Positions 53,990 to 64,000 of a DNA stretch of 64,000 nt are shown one piece after another. The stretch is taken from the NCBI RefSeq assembly GCF_027214045.1, contig NZ_JAPWHE010000003.1, positions 232,168 through 296,167 of the forward strand, read 5' to 3'. A model generated the notes under the pieces. It searched no databases and was not told where the DNA came from. It was given only the letters and a program-made list of their open reading frames with translations. The translations under genes were made by a program, and so were the position numbers. This DNA comes from Castellaniella denitrificans (GTDB taxonomy: Bacteria > Pseudomonadota > Gammaproteobacteria > Burkholderiales > Burkholderiaceae_B). Positions within the stretch are counted from its first letter, which is position 1; every line of letters begins with the position of its first letter.

Positions 53990-55459
53990 ATGTCCACGCA
54001 TGCGGACAATTTGGATTTTGATGTTGTCATCGTCGGTTGTGGCGCGGCTGGTCTGTCGGCCGCGATGGAAGCCCTGGAGCAGGGCGCCAGCGTGGCACTG
54101 CTTGAGCGTTCGGATATTGAAAACCGTGGCGGTCAGACCCGCTGGACCGAGGCGCTGATGCGCATGAAAAGCGAAACGGAGGTCGCCGATGACCTGGAGA
54201 GCCATTTCGCCGAAAATGCGGGTCATTATCTGGACCCGGAACTGGTCGCCGAGACAGCCCAGGATTTCGAGAACTGGTCCTCGATCGTCAAGGTGCTGAA
54301 TTTCACCGATCCGGAACTGATCGGCACCCTGGCCGATCGGGCGGGGCCCTCTTTGCAATGGTTGAAACGTTATGGCGTGCGTTTCGACAGCCAGCCGGGC
54401 TATTTCATCACGACCTGCACCACGCGCCTGGGACCGGTGGGCGGTGGCCTGGCCATCGTCGAAGCCCTGGCCCCCGCGGCCGAAAAGGCCGGCGCGCGGT
54501 TTTTCTACGAGACGACGGCGCGCCGTCTGGTGTTGAACGAAGCGGGCGTCGTCGTCGGTTTGGAGGCCAGCGGCAAGGGCAACCAGCGCCTGCGCTTCCA
54601 TGCCAGGTCCGTCATCCTGGCATGCGGCGGCTTCCAAGGCAATGCCGAGATGCTGGTGCGCTATCTGGGACCGAACGCGCGCTATCTGCGCCCGGTGGCC
54701 CGAGGCGGCTATTACAACAAGGGTGAAGGCATTCGCATGGCGCTGGACATCGGCGCCGCGCCTGCGGGCGATTTCAGCGAAATCCATGCCGAACCGCTGG
54801 ATCCGCGCTCGGGCGCGCCCGAACCGATCGTGCTGGTCTTCAATTACGGCATTCTCGTCAACAAGCGTGCGGAGCGTTTCATCAACGAAGCGCCCAGCAC
54901 CGTCGATGCCACCTATGAAAACATCACGCGCCAGATTCTCAAACAGCCCGAGGGCATTGCCTGGGTGATTCTGGATTCGAAGATCGACGACGTGCCCAAC
55001 TGGAAACGTTCCGTGCGTTCGGACCAGCCGCCTGTCAGCGCCCCCAGCCTGGAAGCCCTGGCCGAAGCGCTGGGCCTGGATCCCGCCGCCTTGCGGGCCA
55101 CGGTCGGGCAGTACAACGCGGCCTGCACGGACGGTCCTTTCGATCCGCTGCGGAAAGATGATCTGGCGACTGCGCCGGGTTATCAACCGCCCAAGTCCCA
55201 TTGGTCGCGCCGCATCGACCAGGGGCCGTTTTTCGCCTATCCGGTGATTTGCGGCAATTGCTTCACCTTCGGCGGCATCAAGGTCAGCCCCCGGAGCGAG
55301 GTCCTGAATACGGATGGCGAGCCGATCGATGGCCTGTATGCGGCCGGAGAGATGACCGGGCTGTACTACGGCACCTATACCGGTGCCACATCCGTCCTGC
55401 GCGGCGTTGTATTCGGGCGCATCGCAGGCGCCCAGGCGGCGGCCCGCCGCCTGGCCTGA
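53990..55459 (+). CDS. FAD-dependent dehydrogenase, tricarballylate dehydrogenase/fumarate reductase type
   Basis: A 489-residue flavoprotein of the FAD-binding-2 family. It opens with VVIVGCGAAGLSAAMEA, has LACGGFQGN in the FAD domain, and ends with GGIKV and TGATSVLRGVVFGRIAG, typical of TcuA-like and fumarate-reductase-like enzymes. Such proteins add or remove hydrogen across a C-C bond next to a carboxylate. The AGGAGG ribosome site and the 41-bp gap to the aldehyde dehydrogenase place it in the operon. The actual substrate is not known. Confidence 0.85.
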   Translation: MSTHADNLDFDVVIVGCGAAGLSAAMEALEQGASVALLERSDIENRGGQTRWTEALMRMKSETEVADDLESHFAENAGHYLDPELVAETAQDFENWSSIVKVLNFTDPELIGTLADRAGPSLQWLKRYGVRFDSQPGYFITTCTTRLGPVGGGLAIVEALAPAAEKAGARFFYETTARRLVLNEAGVVVGLEASGKGNQRLRFHARSVILACGGFQGNAEMLVRYLGPNARYLRPVARGGYYNKGEGIRMALDIGAAPAGDFSEIHAEPLDPRSGAPEPIVLVFNYGILVNKRAERFINEAPSTVDATYENITRQILKQPEGIAWVILDSKIDDVPNWKRSVRSDQPPVSAPSLEALAEALGLDPAALRATVGQYNAACTDGPFDPLRKDDLATAPGYQPPKSHWSRRIDQGPFFAYPVICGNCFTFGGIKVSPRSEVLNTDGEPIDGLYAAGEMTGLYYGTYTGATSVLRGVVFGRIAGAQAAARRLA

Positions 55460-55496
55460 TCGACCCAGCAGTCAAAACAATACCCAGGAGGAAACA

Positions 55497-56672
55497 ATGA
55501 AGAAATCCCTAGCAACGGCGGCCCTCTTTTTGGCGGCCTCCATGGCGACGACGGCGTCGCCGGCTTTGGCCGAAACCGGCGTGACGGACACGACGATCCG
55601 CATCGGCATGTTCGGACCCCTGACAGGTCCGACGGCGATCGGCTCGCTGCCCCTGTTCGGCGCAGCCGCCATCTACAAGGACGTCAACGCACACGGCGGC
55701 ATCAATGGCCGGCAGATTGAGTTGATGATCGAAGACGATGCGTGCGATCCGAACAAGACGATTTCGGCCACCAAAAAACTGATTTCGCAGGATCAGGTTT
55801 TCATGGTGCATGGCGGGTGGTGCAGCGGCACGGTCATGGCCATCAAGCCGGAACTCGCACGGAATCCCGATCTGCCCTATATGGTCCTGGGTGCCGCCAG
55901 TTCGGCGATTTCTTCGCCGGTCATGGCCAATCTGTTCCACCCGATCGCGACCACCACCACGGTCACCCACACCATGCTGGATTTCGCGCTGTCCAAGCCG
56001 GGCGCCAAGCGGATCGCGATCATCAGCCATTCCGACGAATGGGGTAAATCGCATATCAATCCGCTGCTTGAATACATGAAGAGCAAAGGGATCGAGCCTG
56101 TGGAATCCGTCTGGCTCGAACGCGGCAGTACCAGTGCGACTTCCCAACTGCTCAAACTGCGCAGCGCCAAGCCCGATGTGGTGCTGGCGATCCTGTATCC
56201 GCCCGAACTGACGCTGTATCTGCGCGATGCCGCCAAGTACGGAGTCAAGGCCCCGACCGTCACCACGCAGGGCGTGTCGATCGAGGACATGGTCCATCGT
56301 GTCGGAAACCCGGAAGCGACCAAGAACCTGTTCGTCTTCTACCCCTTGTCCAGCACGCTGGATGCGCCGGAATTCGGCAAATGGAAGGACATGTACAGCA
56401 AGTACTATCCGAATGAGCCGGTGGAAACGCTCAGCTTCATGGGTATGACGGGCGCGCTGGCGGTCGTCGAGGCACTGAAGCGGGCCGGCCCCGACCTGAC
56501 GCGGGCGAAGTTCATCGATGCGCTGAACAAACTGCATGATTTCAATCCGGGTCTGCAATCCGGCCCCCTGACTTTCACGCCGGAAGTCCACGCGGGGATC
56601 AGCAGCGGCAAGATGATCTATTGGCCCAAAGACCACGCCGAGATCGTCGCCACGTATCCGGCCGGTCATTGA
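55497..56672 (+). CDS. HAAT-family periplasmic substrate-binding protein
   Basis: A 391-residue type I periplasmic binding protein. A signal peptide of about 25 residues ends at SPALAETG. The first lobe begins TIRIGMFGPLTGPTA and the fold continues with GGINGRQIELMIEDDACDP (shortened as INGRQIELMIEDD). It delivers the operon's substrate to the membrane complex encoded behind it. The ATG has CCAGGAGGAAACA upstream. The long leader of the open frame is not used. Confidence 0.92.
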   Translation: MKKSLATAALFLAASMATTASPALAETGVTDTTIRIGMFGPLTGPTAIGSLPLFGAAAIYKDVNAHGGINGRQIELMIEDDACDPNKTISATKKLISQDQVFMVHGGWCSGTVMAIKPELARNPDLPYMVLGAASSAISSPVMANLFHPIATTTTVTHTMLDFALSKPGAKRIAIISHSDEWGKSHINPLLEYMKSKGIEPVESVWLERGSTSATSQLLKLRSAKPDVVLAILYPPELTLYLRDAAKYGVKAPTVTTQGVSIEDMVHRVGNPEATKNLFVFYPLSSTLDAPEFGKWKDMYSKYYPNEPVETLSFMGMTGALAVVEALKRAGPDLTRAKFIDALNKLHDFNPGLQSGPLTFTPEVHAGISSGKMIYWPKDHAEIVATYPAGH

Positions 56673-56704
56673 GATCGCCGTCCGGCACACGATAAATGCG
56701 CCGG

Positions 56705-56731
56705 CCGGGCGCCCCTTACGGGAGCGCCCGG
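56705..56731 (+). other. mRNA hairpin between binding protein and permease genes
   Basis: CCGGGCGC-CCC-TTAC-GGG-A-GCGCCCGG forms an 11-bp stem with one bulge in the 84-bp gap. There is no T-run, so it probably protects the 3' end of the abundant binding-protein mRNA or reduces read-through, giving more binding protein than permease. Confidence 0.55.
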
Positions 56732-56756
56732 AACGGCCGCGGATGGGGGTGAATGT

Positions 56757-57626
56757 ATGCTGGCTCAGCTGATTGTGAGTGGGCTCGTGAATGGCAGTGT
56801 GTATGCGGTGGTGGCATTGGGCATGACCGTGCTCTACCGCTCCACGACGATCGTCAATTTTTGTCACGGTGAATTTTTCATGCTGGGGGCGTTCGCGATC
56901 CTGATCGCCCAGCAGACGCTGGGCTGGTCATATGCGGCCTCCATCGTGTTTGCGCTGGTTCTGCTGGCGGTGTTCGGCAGTCTGGTCGAGCGCCTGCTGA
57001 TGCGTCCTTTGCAGAACGCGCCGCACATCAGTCTGGCCATGATGACGATCGCGCTGTCCTATCTTTTCAAGGGCGTGTCGCGTTTTTTCTATGGCCGCGA
57101 GGTTGCGCCGTTGCAGCCGCTGGTGGATGGCGATCCCATCGAAATGGGTTCGGTCGTGCTGCTGCCTCAGGATCTGCTGGTGGTCGGCGCTTCGGTGATC
57201 ATCGTCCTGGGATTCTTCTATTTCTTCCAGCGCACGCAGACGGGCAAGGTCATTCAGGCCGCTTCGCAGACGCCGCGCGGCGCGGCGCTGGTGGGCATCA
57301 ACGTGCCGCGATTCCAGAATCTGATGTGGGGCGCGAGCGCCGCGCTCGGCGCGGTGGCCGGCATTCTGATTGCGCCCAGCACGCTGGTCTATCCGGACAT
57401 GGGCGCCCACATGCTGATCCAGGCGTTCGCGGCCATGACGCTGGGCGGTTTCGGCTCACTGCCGGGTGCCGTACTGGGGGCTTTGATGCTGGGGGTGCTG
57501 GAAAATCTGATCGGCGGTTATGTGTCCAGCGCCCTGGTGGAAATCACGGCATACCTGGCGATCATCATGGTCCTGGTGGTTCGGCCGCAGGGCTTGCTCG
57601 GAGAATGGAGGCAAGGTCGTGGATAA
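56757..57626 (+). CDS. LivH-type HAAT permease
   Basis: A 289-residue inner-membrane permease with about eight hydrophobic segments. It has the LivH opening LIVSGLVNGSVYAVVALGMTV and ends with the characteristic VVRPQGLLGE. With the following LivM-type protein it forms the channel. The stop lies 8 bp inside the next gene. Confidence 0.92.
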   Translation: MLAQLIVSGLVNGSVYAVVALGMTVLYRSTTIVNFCHGEFFMLGAFAILIAQQTLGWSYAASIVFALVLLAVFGSLVERLLMRPLQNAPHISLAMMTIALSYLFKGVSRFFYGREVAPLQPLVDGDPIEMGSVVLLPQDLLVVGASVIIVLGFFYFFQRTQTGKVIQAASQTPRGAALVGINVPRFQNLMWGASAALGAVAGILIAPSTLVYPDMGAHMLIQAFAAMTLGGFGSLPGAVLGALMLGVLENLIGGYVSSALVEITAYLAIIMVLVVRPQGLLGEWRQGRG

Positions 57627-58593
57627 AGCGCTGCCCGTATCGACAATGCGATATGTCGTCATCATCATTCTGGCCCTGCTGATGGCGCTGCCGCTGCTGG
57701 CCAATGATTATCAACTGTTCGTGGCCAGTACCATGCTGGTCTATTGCCTGGTCGCCGTGGGCCTGAATACGGTGCTGGGCTATCTTGGCCAGCTTGCTTT
57801 CGCCAGCGCCGCCTTTTTCGGCATCGGTGCCTATGCGGCAGGCCTGTCCATGGTGCACCTGGGCTTTGGCAGCCTGTCGGCCATCCTGTTGGCAACCGTC
57901 TGCGGCGGATTGGCCGGCATACTGGTCGGCTTGCCGGCGCTGCGTGTGCGCGGCTATTACCTGGCCATCATCACGCTGGCGTTTGGCGAGCTGATGCGCT
58001 GGTTCTATGTCCATGGCGATGCCGTCACCTATGGTTCGGGCGGCTTCAACATGCCGGACGTCTCCCTGTTCGGATTCGCCCTGAGCGACATGAAGAAGTA
58101 TTACTTGTTCCTGTTCATGGTGGTCATCGGTGTGGGCGCCAGCGCTTTGTTGCTGCACTCGCGCTACGGGCGGGCGTTCGTTGCCGTGCGCAATAACGAA
58201 CCGGCCGCCGGGTCCCTGGGGATTGCCGTCAACCGGACCAAGATCATTGCCTTTGCCTGGAGTGGCCTGATCACCGGTCTGGCCGGCGCCTTGTATGCCA
58301 TTCTCAATGGCCGGGTGTCGCCGGATACGTTCGGGATTTCGCAGATGCTCATGCATTTCGTCATCGTGATGATCGGCGGCCTGGGCAGCCTGGCCGGATC
58401 CATGATCGGTGCCGTGCTGCTGACAGGACTGCCTGAACTGCTGCGCAATTTTCCGGGCCTGGAAGAAATCGTCTTCAGCGCCCTGCTGATCGTGGTGCTG
58501 TTCTTCATGCCCAAGGGCGTCGGCGGATTTCTGGCTGCGCATTTGCCCTGGATGAGGGAACGCTTGTACCGGGAGGACCGTCGAAATGCTTGA
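57619..58593 (+). CDS. LivM-type HAAT permease
   Basis: A 324-residue permease starting with GTG, preceded by GGAGG and overlapping the LivH-type gene by 8 bp. It contains LAFASAAFFGIGAYAAG near residue 58 and the ATPase-contact loop AVRNNEPAAGSLGI near residue 194. The last eight bases overlap the LivG-type gene, so translation is coupled through the operon. Confidence 0.92.
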   Translation: MDKALPVSTMRYVVIIILALLMALPLLANDYQLFVASTMLVYCLVAVGLNTVLGYLGQLAFASAAFFGIGAYAAGLSMVHLGFGSLSAILLATVCGGLAGILVGLPALRVRGYYLAIITLAFGELMRWFYVHGDAVTYGSGGFNMPDVSLFGFALSDMKKYYLFLFMVVIGVGASALLLHSRYGRAFVAVRNNEPAAGSLGIAVNRTKIIAFAWSGLITGLAGALYAILNGRVSPDTFGISQMLMHFVIVMIGGLGSLAGSMIGAVLLTGLPELLRNFPGLEEIVFSALLIVVLFFMPKGVGGFLAAHLPWMRERLYREDRRNA

Positions 58594-59338
58594 GGTTCGT
58601 GATTTGACTGTCCGCTTTTCGGGGCTGACCGCCGTCAATGGGCTGTCGTTTTCCGTCCAGCGGGGCGAAGTACTGACGTTGATGGGGCCGAACGGTGCCG
58701 GCAAGACGACCGCATTCAACGCCATCGGCGGGTTTGTGCCGATGGCGCAGGGTCACGTCGCGTTCAAGGACCAGCCGATCACCGGCCTGCGCCCGGCGCA
58801 GATTGCCGCGCTGGGGATCCGCCGCACGTTCCAGAACAATGGCATCCTGCGAGAAATGTCGGTCCTGGAAAACGTGCTGACGGGGCTCGAACTGGATACG
58901 CCCAGCACGTTCTGGGGCTGCGTCACGCGCTGGCCCGCATCGGACCGGGCCGAACGCGCCGCGACCGGACGCGCCCGGGCGATGCTCGACAAAATGGGCA
59001 TCGCCGATCTGGCGGATCGACCCGCGGGCGATTTGTCTTTCGGCCAGCAGCGGCTGGTGGAAATCGCCCGCGCCATGGTGGCCGGCGCCGAACTGATCAT
59101 GCTGGACGAGCCCGCGGTGGGTCTGTCTCCCGGCGATCGCCTGCATCTGGGCGAGTCCTTGCGGGACCTGGCGGCCGAAGGCATTGCGATCCTTCTGGTC
59201 GAACACGTCCAGGATCTCGTGATGGCGGTGTCGGATCAGGTGCTGGTGCTGAATTACGGCGAAAAAATCGCCCAATGCCCGCCCGGCGAGATCCGGAACA
59301 ACAAACATGTGCTGGAGGTTTATTTAGGCCATGCCTGA
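58586..59338 (+). CDS. LivG-type HAAT ATP-binding protein
   Basis: A 250-residue ATPase with Walker A GPNGAGKTT, the signature LSFGQQRLVEIARAM and Walker B LIMLDEPAVGL, and the switch histidine in LVEHVQD. It overlaps the preceding permease by 8 bp and the next ATPase by 8 bp. Confidence 0.93.
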   Translation: MLEVRDLTVRFSGLTAVNGLSFSVQRGEVLTLMGPNGAGKTTAFNAIGGFVPMAQGHVAFKDQPITGLRPAQIAALGIRRTFQNNGILREMSVLENVLTGLELDTPSTFWGCVTRWPASDRAERAATGRARAMLDKMGIADLADRPAGDLSFGQQRLVEIARAMVAGAELIMLDEPAVGLSPGDRLHLGESLRDLAAEGIAILLVEHVQDLVMAVSDQVLVLNYGEKIAQCPPGEIRNNKHVLEVYLGHA

Positions 59339-60047
59339 TCCCATTCTCCATCTCTCGAATCTGGACGTGCGCTATGGCAGGACCCAGGCCCTGTCGGGCA
59401 TTGGCCTGTCGCTGTACGAAGGCGAGGCGGTCGGCCTGCTGGGCACCAACGGTGCGGGCAAGACGACGCTGCTGAATGCGGTGTCGGGGTTCCTGCGGCC
59501 ATCCGGCGGGACCCTGGAACTGTTCGGCGAACCGATCCATCAGTGTCCGCCGCATCAGATCGTGCGTCGCGGCCTGCTGCAGCTGTCCCAGGAGCGCGAC
59601 CTGTTCGGCGACCTGACGGTGCTCGACAATCTGCGTCTGGGCTCCCTGGCGCGGGCACCCAAGACCTTCGACCGCAATCTCGAAAGAGTGTTTCACTATT
59701 TTCCGCGCCTGAAGGAACGGGTCGCCCAGCGTGCGTCGACCATGTCGGGGGGTGAGCAGCAGATGCTCGCCATTGGCCGGGCCTTGATGGCCGAACCCCG
59801 CATCATGCTGTTCGACGAACCCTCGGCCGGCCTGTCGCCGCTGTTCGTCCAGGAAATCGGTGCCATGATGCGTGCCTTGCGCAATGACGGCGATGTGTCG
59901 ATCCTGCTCGTCGAGCAGAACATGCTGCTGGCCGCCCAGGTCATTGACCGGTTCTACATGTTGCGTGCCGGCACCGTGGTCGCCGAAGGCCCCGTGTCCG
60001 AACTGGAACAGGATCATGAAGAACTCGCGCGGCGGTACTACCTATGA
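59331..60047 (+). CDS. LivF-type HAAT ATP-binding protein
   Basis: A 238-residue ATPase with Walker A GTNGAGKTT, signature MSGGEQQMLAIGRAL, Walker B IMLFDEPSAGLSPL and the LivF-typical VEQNMLLA. It pairs with the LivG-type ATPase. Four bases overlap the start of the PrpF-type gene, tying the isomerase to the transporter. Confidence 0.93.
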   Translation: MPDPILHLSNLDVRYGRTQALSGIGLSLYEGEAVGLLGTNGAGKTTLLNAVSGFLRPSGGTLELFGEPIHQCPPHQIVRRGLLQLSQERDLFGDLTVLDNLRLGSLARAPKTFDRNLERVFHYFPRLKERVAQRASTMSGGEQQMLAIGRALMAEPRIMLFDEPSAGLSPLFVQEIGAMMRALRNDGDVSILLVEQNMLLAAQVIDRFYMLRAGTVVAEGPVSELEQDHEELARRYYL

Positions 60048-61228
60048 CCCGATCCATGGCGGATCCCGCATCGGATCGTCCTTTGCCGGGCACGGACAGC
60101 CTGCCTGCGGTCTTCATGCGGGGCGGCACGAGCAAGGGCCTGATCCTGCATCGCGCCGACCTGCCCGCCAGGCAAGAAGACTGGAGTGCCTTGTTCGTGG
60201 CCCTGATGGGCAGCCCGGATGCTTATGGGCGTCAGCTCAACGGCATGGGCGGAGGCGTGTCGTCCGTCTCGAAAATCTGCGTCGTGGGGCCGCCCAGTGT
60301 GCCCGGTGCGGACGTGGACTATACCTTTGCCCAGGTGATGGTGGACGAGGCGCGTGTCGATTTTGGCGGCAATTGCGGCAATATGTCTTCCGCGATCGGC
60401 CCGTTCGCCCTGGATGAAGGCCTGATCAAAGCCGCAGGTCCCGAAGCCTGTGTGCGCATTCACAATACCAATACGGGCAAGATCATCCACGCGTTTTTCC
60501 CGACGGAGGGCGACAAGGCCGGGGTGCGGGGCGATTTGCGGATTCCGGGGGTCTCGGGGACCGGGGCGCCGATCCGGCTGGAATTCCTCGACCCGGGTGG
60601 CGCCAGCACCGGCAGGCTGCTGCCAACCGGCCAGGCCGCGCAATGGCTGGAGATTCCCGGGCGGGGCCGCTTCCGGGTGTCCATGGTCGATGCGGCCAAT
60701 GCCTGTGTGCTGGTCGATCCGCAGTCGGCCGGACTGACCGGCCTCGAAATGCCGGCCGAACTCACGGCACGGCCGGATGTGCTGGAGATGTTGAATGACA
60801 TCCGGATTCATGCTTCGGTGGCGATGGGCATCGCCGGCAGTCTCGAAGAGGCACGTGGGCGCCGGATGATTCCTTTCGTGGGCATCGTGTCGCCGCCTCG
60901 GGATGCCGTCATGTTGTCGGGCGAAATGATCCGTGCCGAAGCGGTGGATCTGACCGTGCGGATGATTTCCAGCGGACAGCCGCATCAGGCGTTGCAATTG
61001 ACGGCGTCGCTGTGCATTGCCGTGGCTGCGCGCATCGACGGCACCGTGGCGGCCGTCGCGGCCCGGCGTGACGGCCGTCGCAAAGCACTGCGGATCGGCA
61101 TGCCGTCGGGGGTCCTGACGGTCGGAGCCGACGTGCGACGGGACGACGCAGGCTGGGTGGCGGAGCGCGGCTATTTCTTTCGCACGGCCCGACGGCTGTT
61201 CGAGGGGCGTGTCTATCCGATGCCCTGA
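60044..61228 (+). CDS. PrpF-type carbon-carbon double-bond isomerase
   Basis: A 394-residue PrpF-family protein. It has the family opening PAVFMRGGTSKGLILH and FGGNCGNMSSAIGPFAL with the active-site cysteine region, then NTNTGKIIHAFFP. Relatives isomerise 2-methylaconitate, aconitate or 4-oxalomesaconate. Its translational coupling to the transporter, downstream of a TcuA-like dehydrogenase, suggests it shifts the double bond of the dehydrogenation product. The exact substrate is an inference. Confidence 0.88.
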   Translation: MTRSMADPASDRPLPGTDSLPAVFMRGGTSKGLILHRADLPARQEDWSALFVALMGSPDAYGRQLNGMGGGVSSVSKICVVGPPSVPGADVDYTFAQVMVDEARVDFGGNCGNMSSAIGPFALDEGLIKAAGPEACVRIHNTNTGKIIHAFFPTEGDKAGVRGDLRIPGVSGTGAPIRLEFLDPGGASTGRLLPTGQAAQWLEIPGRGRFRVSMVDAANACVLVDPQSAGLTGLEMPAELTARPDVLEMLNDIRIHASVAMGIAGSLEEARGRRMIPFVGIVSPPRDAVMLSGEMIRAEAVDLTVRMISSGQPHQALQLTASLCIAVAARIDGTVAAVAARRDGRRKALRIGMPSGVLTVGADVRRDDAGWVAERGYFFRTARRLFEGRVYPMP

Positions 61229-61324
61229 CCCGGATTGCGGCGCCCGGGACCGGGTGCCTCAATCCGGCCGGGGGCGATTGTTGAACCGCCCCGTTTCAGA
61301 GTATGCTTCATCCTTGCTGTCACC

Positions 61325-61535
61325 CGATGCGGGTGGGAGAGCGCCGCACCGCGCATCGGGCGGCCGCCGAAGGCGCAATTCGCCCGGAATCGCTCAGGCA
61401 CCCCGTACCATTCGCATGATGCCGTCATCGCATCGCAGCATTCTGGAGAGACCCGTTCCCCGATCCGGGCGCGGGCGCCGAAGGTGAACCCCCAGCAGTG
61501 CGGGGCAACTCTCAGGCAAAAGGACAGAAGGGCGC
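61325..61535 (+). promoter_or_regulatory. Tandem glycine riboswitch
   Basis: Two aptamers upstream of gcvT. The first (about 61331-61402) has GGGAGAG, GCCGAAGGCGCAA and CTCAGGCA. The second (about 61443-61532) has CTGGAGAGACC, GCCGAAGGTGAA and CTCTCAGGCAAAAGGACAG. These are the conserved core blocks of glycine aptamers; the pair normally turns on the glycine cleavage operon when glycine is plentiful. Confidence 0.95.
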
Positions 61536-61562
61536 TGCCGGCATTCACTGCCGCCCCTTTTT
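61530..61562 (+). terminator. Riboswitch expression platform hairpin
   Basis: GGGCG and CGCCC close a loop just behind the second aptamer and are followed by TTTTT. It fits a terminator that forms without glycine and is prevented when glycine binds. The ribosome site of gcvT (CCGGAG) lies 6 bp beyond the T-run. Confidence 0.65.
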
Positions 61563-61578
61563 CTCGTCCGGAGTTTCC

Positions 61579-62661
<1,083 letters not shown>

Positions 62662-62725
62662 CTCTGATCGGCCGCGTCCGCGCTCCCTTTCCTTTTCATT
62701 CTTATCACTGACAACGGGGTACATC

Positions 62726-63097
62726 ATGTCCATTCCCAACGACCGCAAATACACGGCCTCCCATGAATGGGTCAAGGCCGACGGCGACTGTTTCCTGGTC
62801 GGCATCACCGACGATGCCCAGGACCAGCTCGGCGACCTGGTTTTCGTCGGCGACGTTCAGGTCGGCGCGCATCTGGCCGCCGGCGACACGGCCGCCGTGG
62901 TCGAATCCGTCAAGGCCGCCTCCGACATCTACGCGCCGGTCGCCGGCGAGATCGTCGCCTTCAACGAGGCCCTGAACGACCAGCCCGCCCTGATCAACGA
63001 GGCCGCCTACGAGCAGTGGATCTTCAAGATCAAGCCCGACAATGCCGCCGACGCCGACGGCCTGATGGACGCCGCCGCCTACGAGGCCCAGGCCTGA
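62726..63097 (+). CDS. gcvH: Glycine cleavage system H protein
   Basis: A 123-residue carrier protein. The lipoyl-lysine site is in VVESVKAASDIYAPVAG, at about residue 64. It opens with SIPNDRKYTASHEWV, as in other proteobacterial H proteins. It moves the aminomethyl group between P, T and L proteins. 64 bp separate it from gcvT and 54 bp from gcvP. Confidence 0.97.
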   Translation: MSIPNDRKYTASHEWVKADGDCFLVGITDDAQDQLGDLVFVGDVQVGAHLAAGDTAAVVESVKAASDIYAPVAGEIVAFNEALNDQPALINEAAYEQWIFKIKPDNAADADGLMDAAAYEAQA

Positions 63098-63151
63098 TCC
63101 ACGGCCCGCCGTTCATTCCCTGAGTCACTCGGTTTCACCCCGGAGAACCCC

Positions 63152-64000
63152 ATGCTGCGCGATTCCGCCACGCATTCCGAATTCATCGCCCGTCACATCG
63201 GGCCGTCCGAAGCCGACCAGCGCGCCATGCTGGCGGCCATCGGCGCCACCAGCCTGGACGCCCTGATCCGCGAGGTCGTGCCGGAAAACATCCTGTCCGA
63301 AGCCCCGTACCTGGATCTGCCGGGGCCGCTGGGCGAAGTGGAGGCGCTGGCGGACCTGAAGGCCATCGCCGGCCGCAACCAGGTGCTGCGCAGCTACATC
63401 GGTCAGGGCTACTACGGCACCTACGTGCCGCACGTGATCCTGCGCAACATCCTGGAAAATCCCGCCTGGTACACCGCCTACACGCCGTACCAGCCGGAAA
63501 TCTCGCAGGGCCGCCTCGAGGCCCTGCTGATCTTCCAGACCATGATCACGGATCTCACGGGGCTGGACATCGCCAACTCGTCGCTGCTCGACGAAGCCAC
63601 GGCCGCGGCCGAAGCCATGACCCTGGCGCGTCGTGTCTCGCGCGCCAAGTCCGACTGCTTTTTCGTGTCCATCCACGTCCACCCCCAGACCGTGGCAGTC
63701 CTGCGCACGCGCGCGGCCGGGCTGGGCATCGAGCTGGTGGTCGGCGACGAGGCCGACGGACTGCCCGACTGCTACGGCGTGCTGCTGCAGTACCCGCACA
63801 GCCTGGGCGGCGTGGCCGACTATCGCGCGCTGACCGAGCAGGCCCATGCCGCCGGCGCCATCGTCGCCGTGGCCACGGACCTGCTGGCGCTCGCGCTGCT
63901 GACGCCGCCGGGAGAATGGGGCGCCGACATCGCGGTGGGCTCGGCCCAGCGCTTCGGCGTGCCCATGGGCTACGGCGGCCCGCACGCCGGCTTCATGGCC
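63152..64000 (+). CDS. gcvP: Glycine dehydrogenase (decarboxylating) P protein, 5' part
   Basis: The first 283 codons are in the window and the gene runs off its end in an open frame; full P proteins are about 950 residues. The present part includes [17 protein letters not shown] and [23 protein letters not shown] (in part [10 protein letters not shown]), and [16 protein letters not shown], conserved in the N-terminal half. The PLP lysine region is outside the window. P protein decarboxylates glycine and loads the H protein. Confidence 0.95.
   Translation, partial: MLRDSATHSEFIARHIGPSEADQRAMLAAIGATSLDALIREVVPENILSEAPYLDLPGPLGEVEALADLKAIAGRNQVLRSYIGQGYYGTYVPHVILRNILENPAWYTAYTPYQPEISQGRLEALLIFQTMITDLTGLDIANSSLLDEATAAAEAMTLARRVSRAKSDCFFVSIHVHPQTVAVLRTRAAGLGIELVVGDEADGLPDCYGVLLQYPHSLGGVADYRALTEQAHAAGAIVAVATDLLALALLTPPGEWGADIAVGSAQRFGVPMGYGGPHAGFMA

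Overview
The window is a high-GC chromosomal segment from a betaproteobacterium of the order Burkholderiales, probably Alcaligenaceae (Bordetella/Castellaniella-like). I infer this from codon use, housekeeping gene order (tkt-gap-pgk, divergent metG and apbC, tamA-tamB) and protein character; there is no rRNA, tRNA or CRISPR array to confirm it.

Layout. 1-2544 holds the end of a branched-chain amino acid type (HAAT) ABC transporter operon. 2638-25693 is ordinary chromosome: upp, a YqjD/YqjE/YqjK-like envelope stress operon, ubiD, a lytic transglycosylase, an aminotransferase, a degenerate FAD-binding protein, maeB, a patatin, an orphan barstar, rsmE, tkt-gap-pgk, allE with a LysR gene, a zinc/cadmium/lead P-type ATPase with its divergent MerR regulator and a textbook 19-bp-spacer operator-promoter, a CDF metal exporter and a Kch-like potassium channel. 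metG follows on the minus strand.

Between metG and apbC, which are divergent neighbours in many proteobacteria, sits an insertion of about 9.5 kb with lower GC and different codon use (about 27.85-37.6 kb). It holds three things. First, a translationally coupled two-gene operon of a nitrilase-fold-like protein (Glu89/Lys180/Cys218 triad) and an SMC/Rad50-like ATPase with a CPVCG zinc hook and a 200-residue N-terminal extension. Second, a tyrosine recombinase gene broken by one in-frame TGA. Third, AT-rich integron-cassette-like DNA with a membrane-anchored hypothetical protein and a UG/Abi-like reverse transcriptase followed by a well-formed attC site. A 45-codon gene with a strong sigma70 promoter, a LexA-like box and a terminator closes the island. 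The nitrilase-SMC pair and the cassette-borne reverse transcriptase are the best candidates for undescribed anti-phage or conflict systems.

37.7-49.0 kb returns to core genes: a small membrane protein, apbC, tamA-tamB, dcd, a large Orn/Lys/Arg decarboxylase and an HI0933-type flavoprotein. 49.1-61.2 kb is an accessory catabolic region: a CoA-transferase, a zinc-type alcohol dehydrogenase, a LysR regulator, then a tightly packed operon of aldehyde dehydrogenase, TcuA-like flavoprotein dehydrogenase, a complete five-component HAAT transporter and a PrpF-type isomerase. Together these suggest uptake and oxidation of an organic acid towards a TCA-type tricarboxylate. The window ends in the glycine cleavage operon gcvT-gcvH-gcvP (gcvP cut by the window edge), preceded by a tandem glycine riboswitch.
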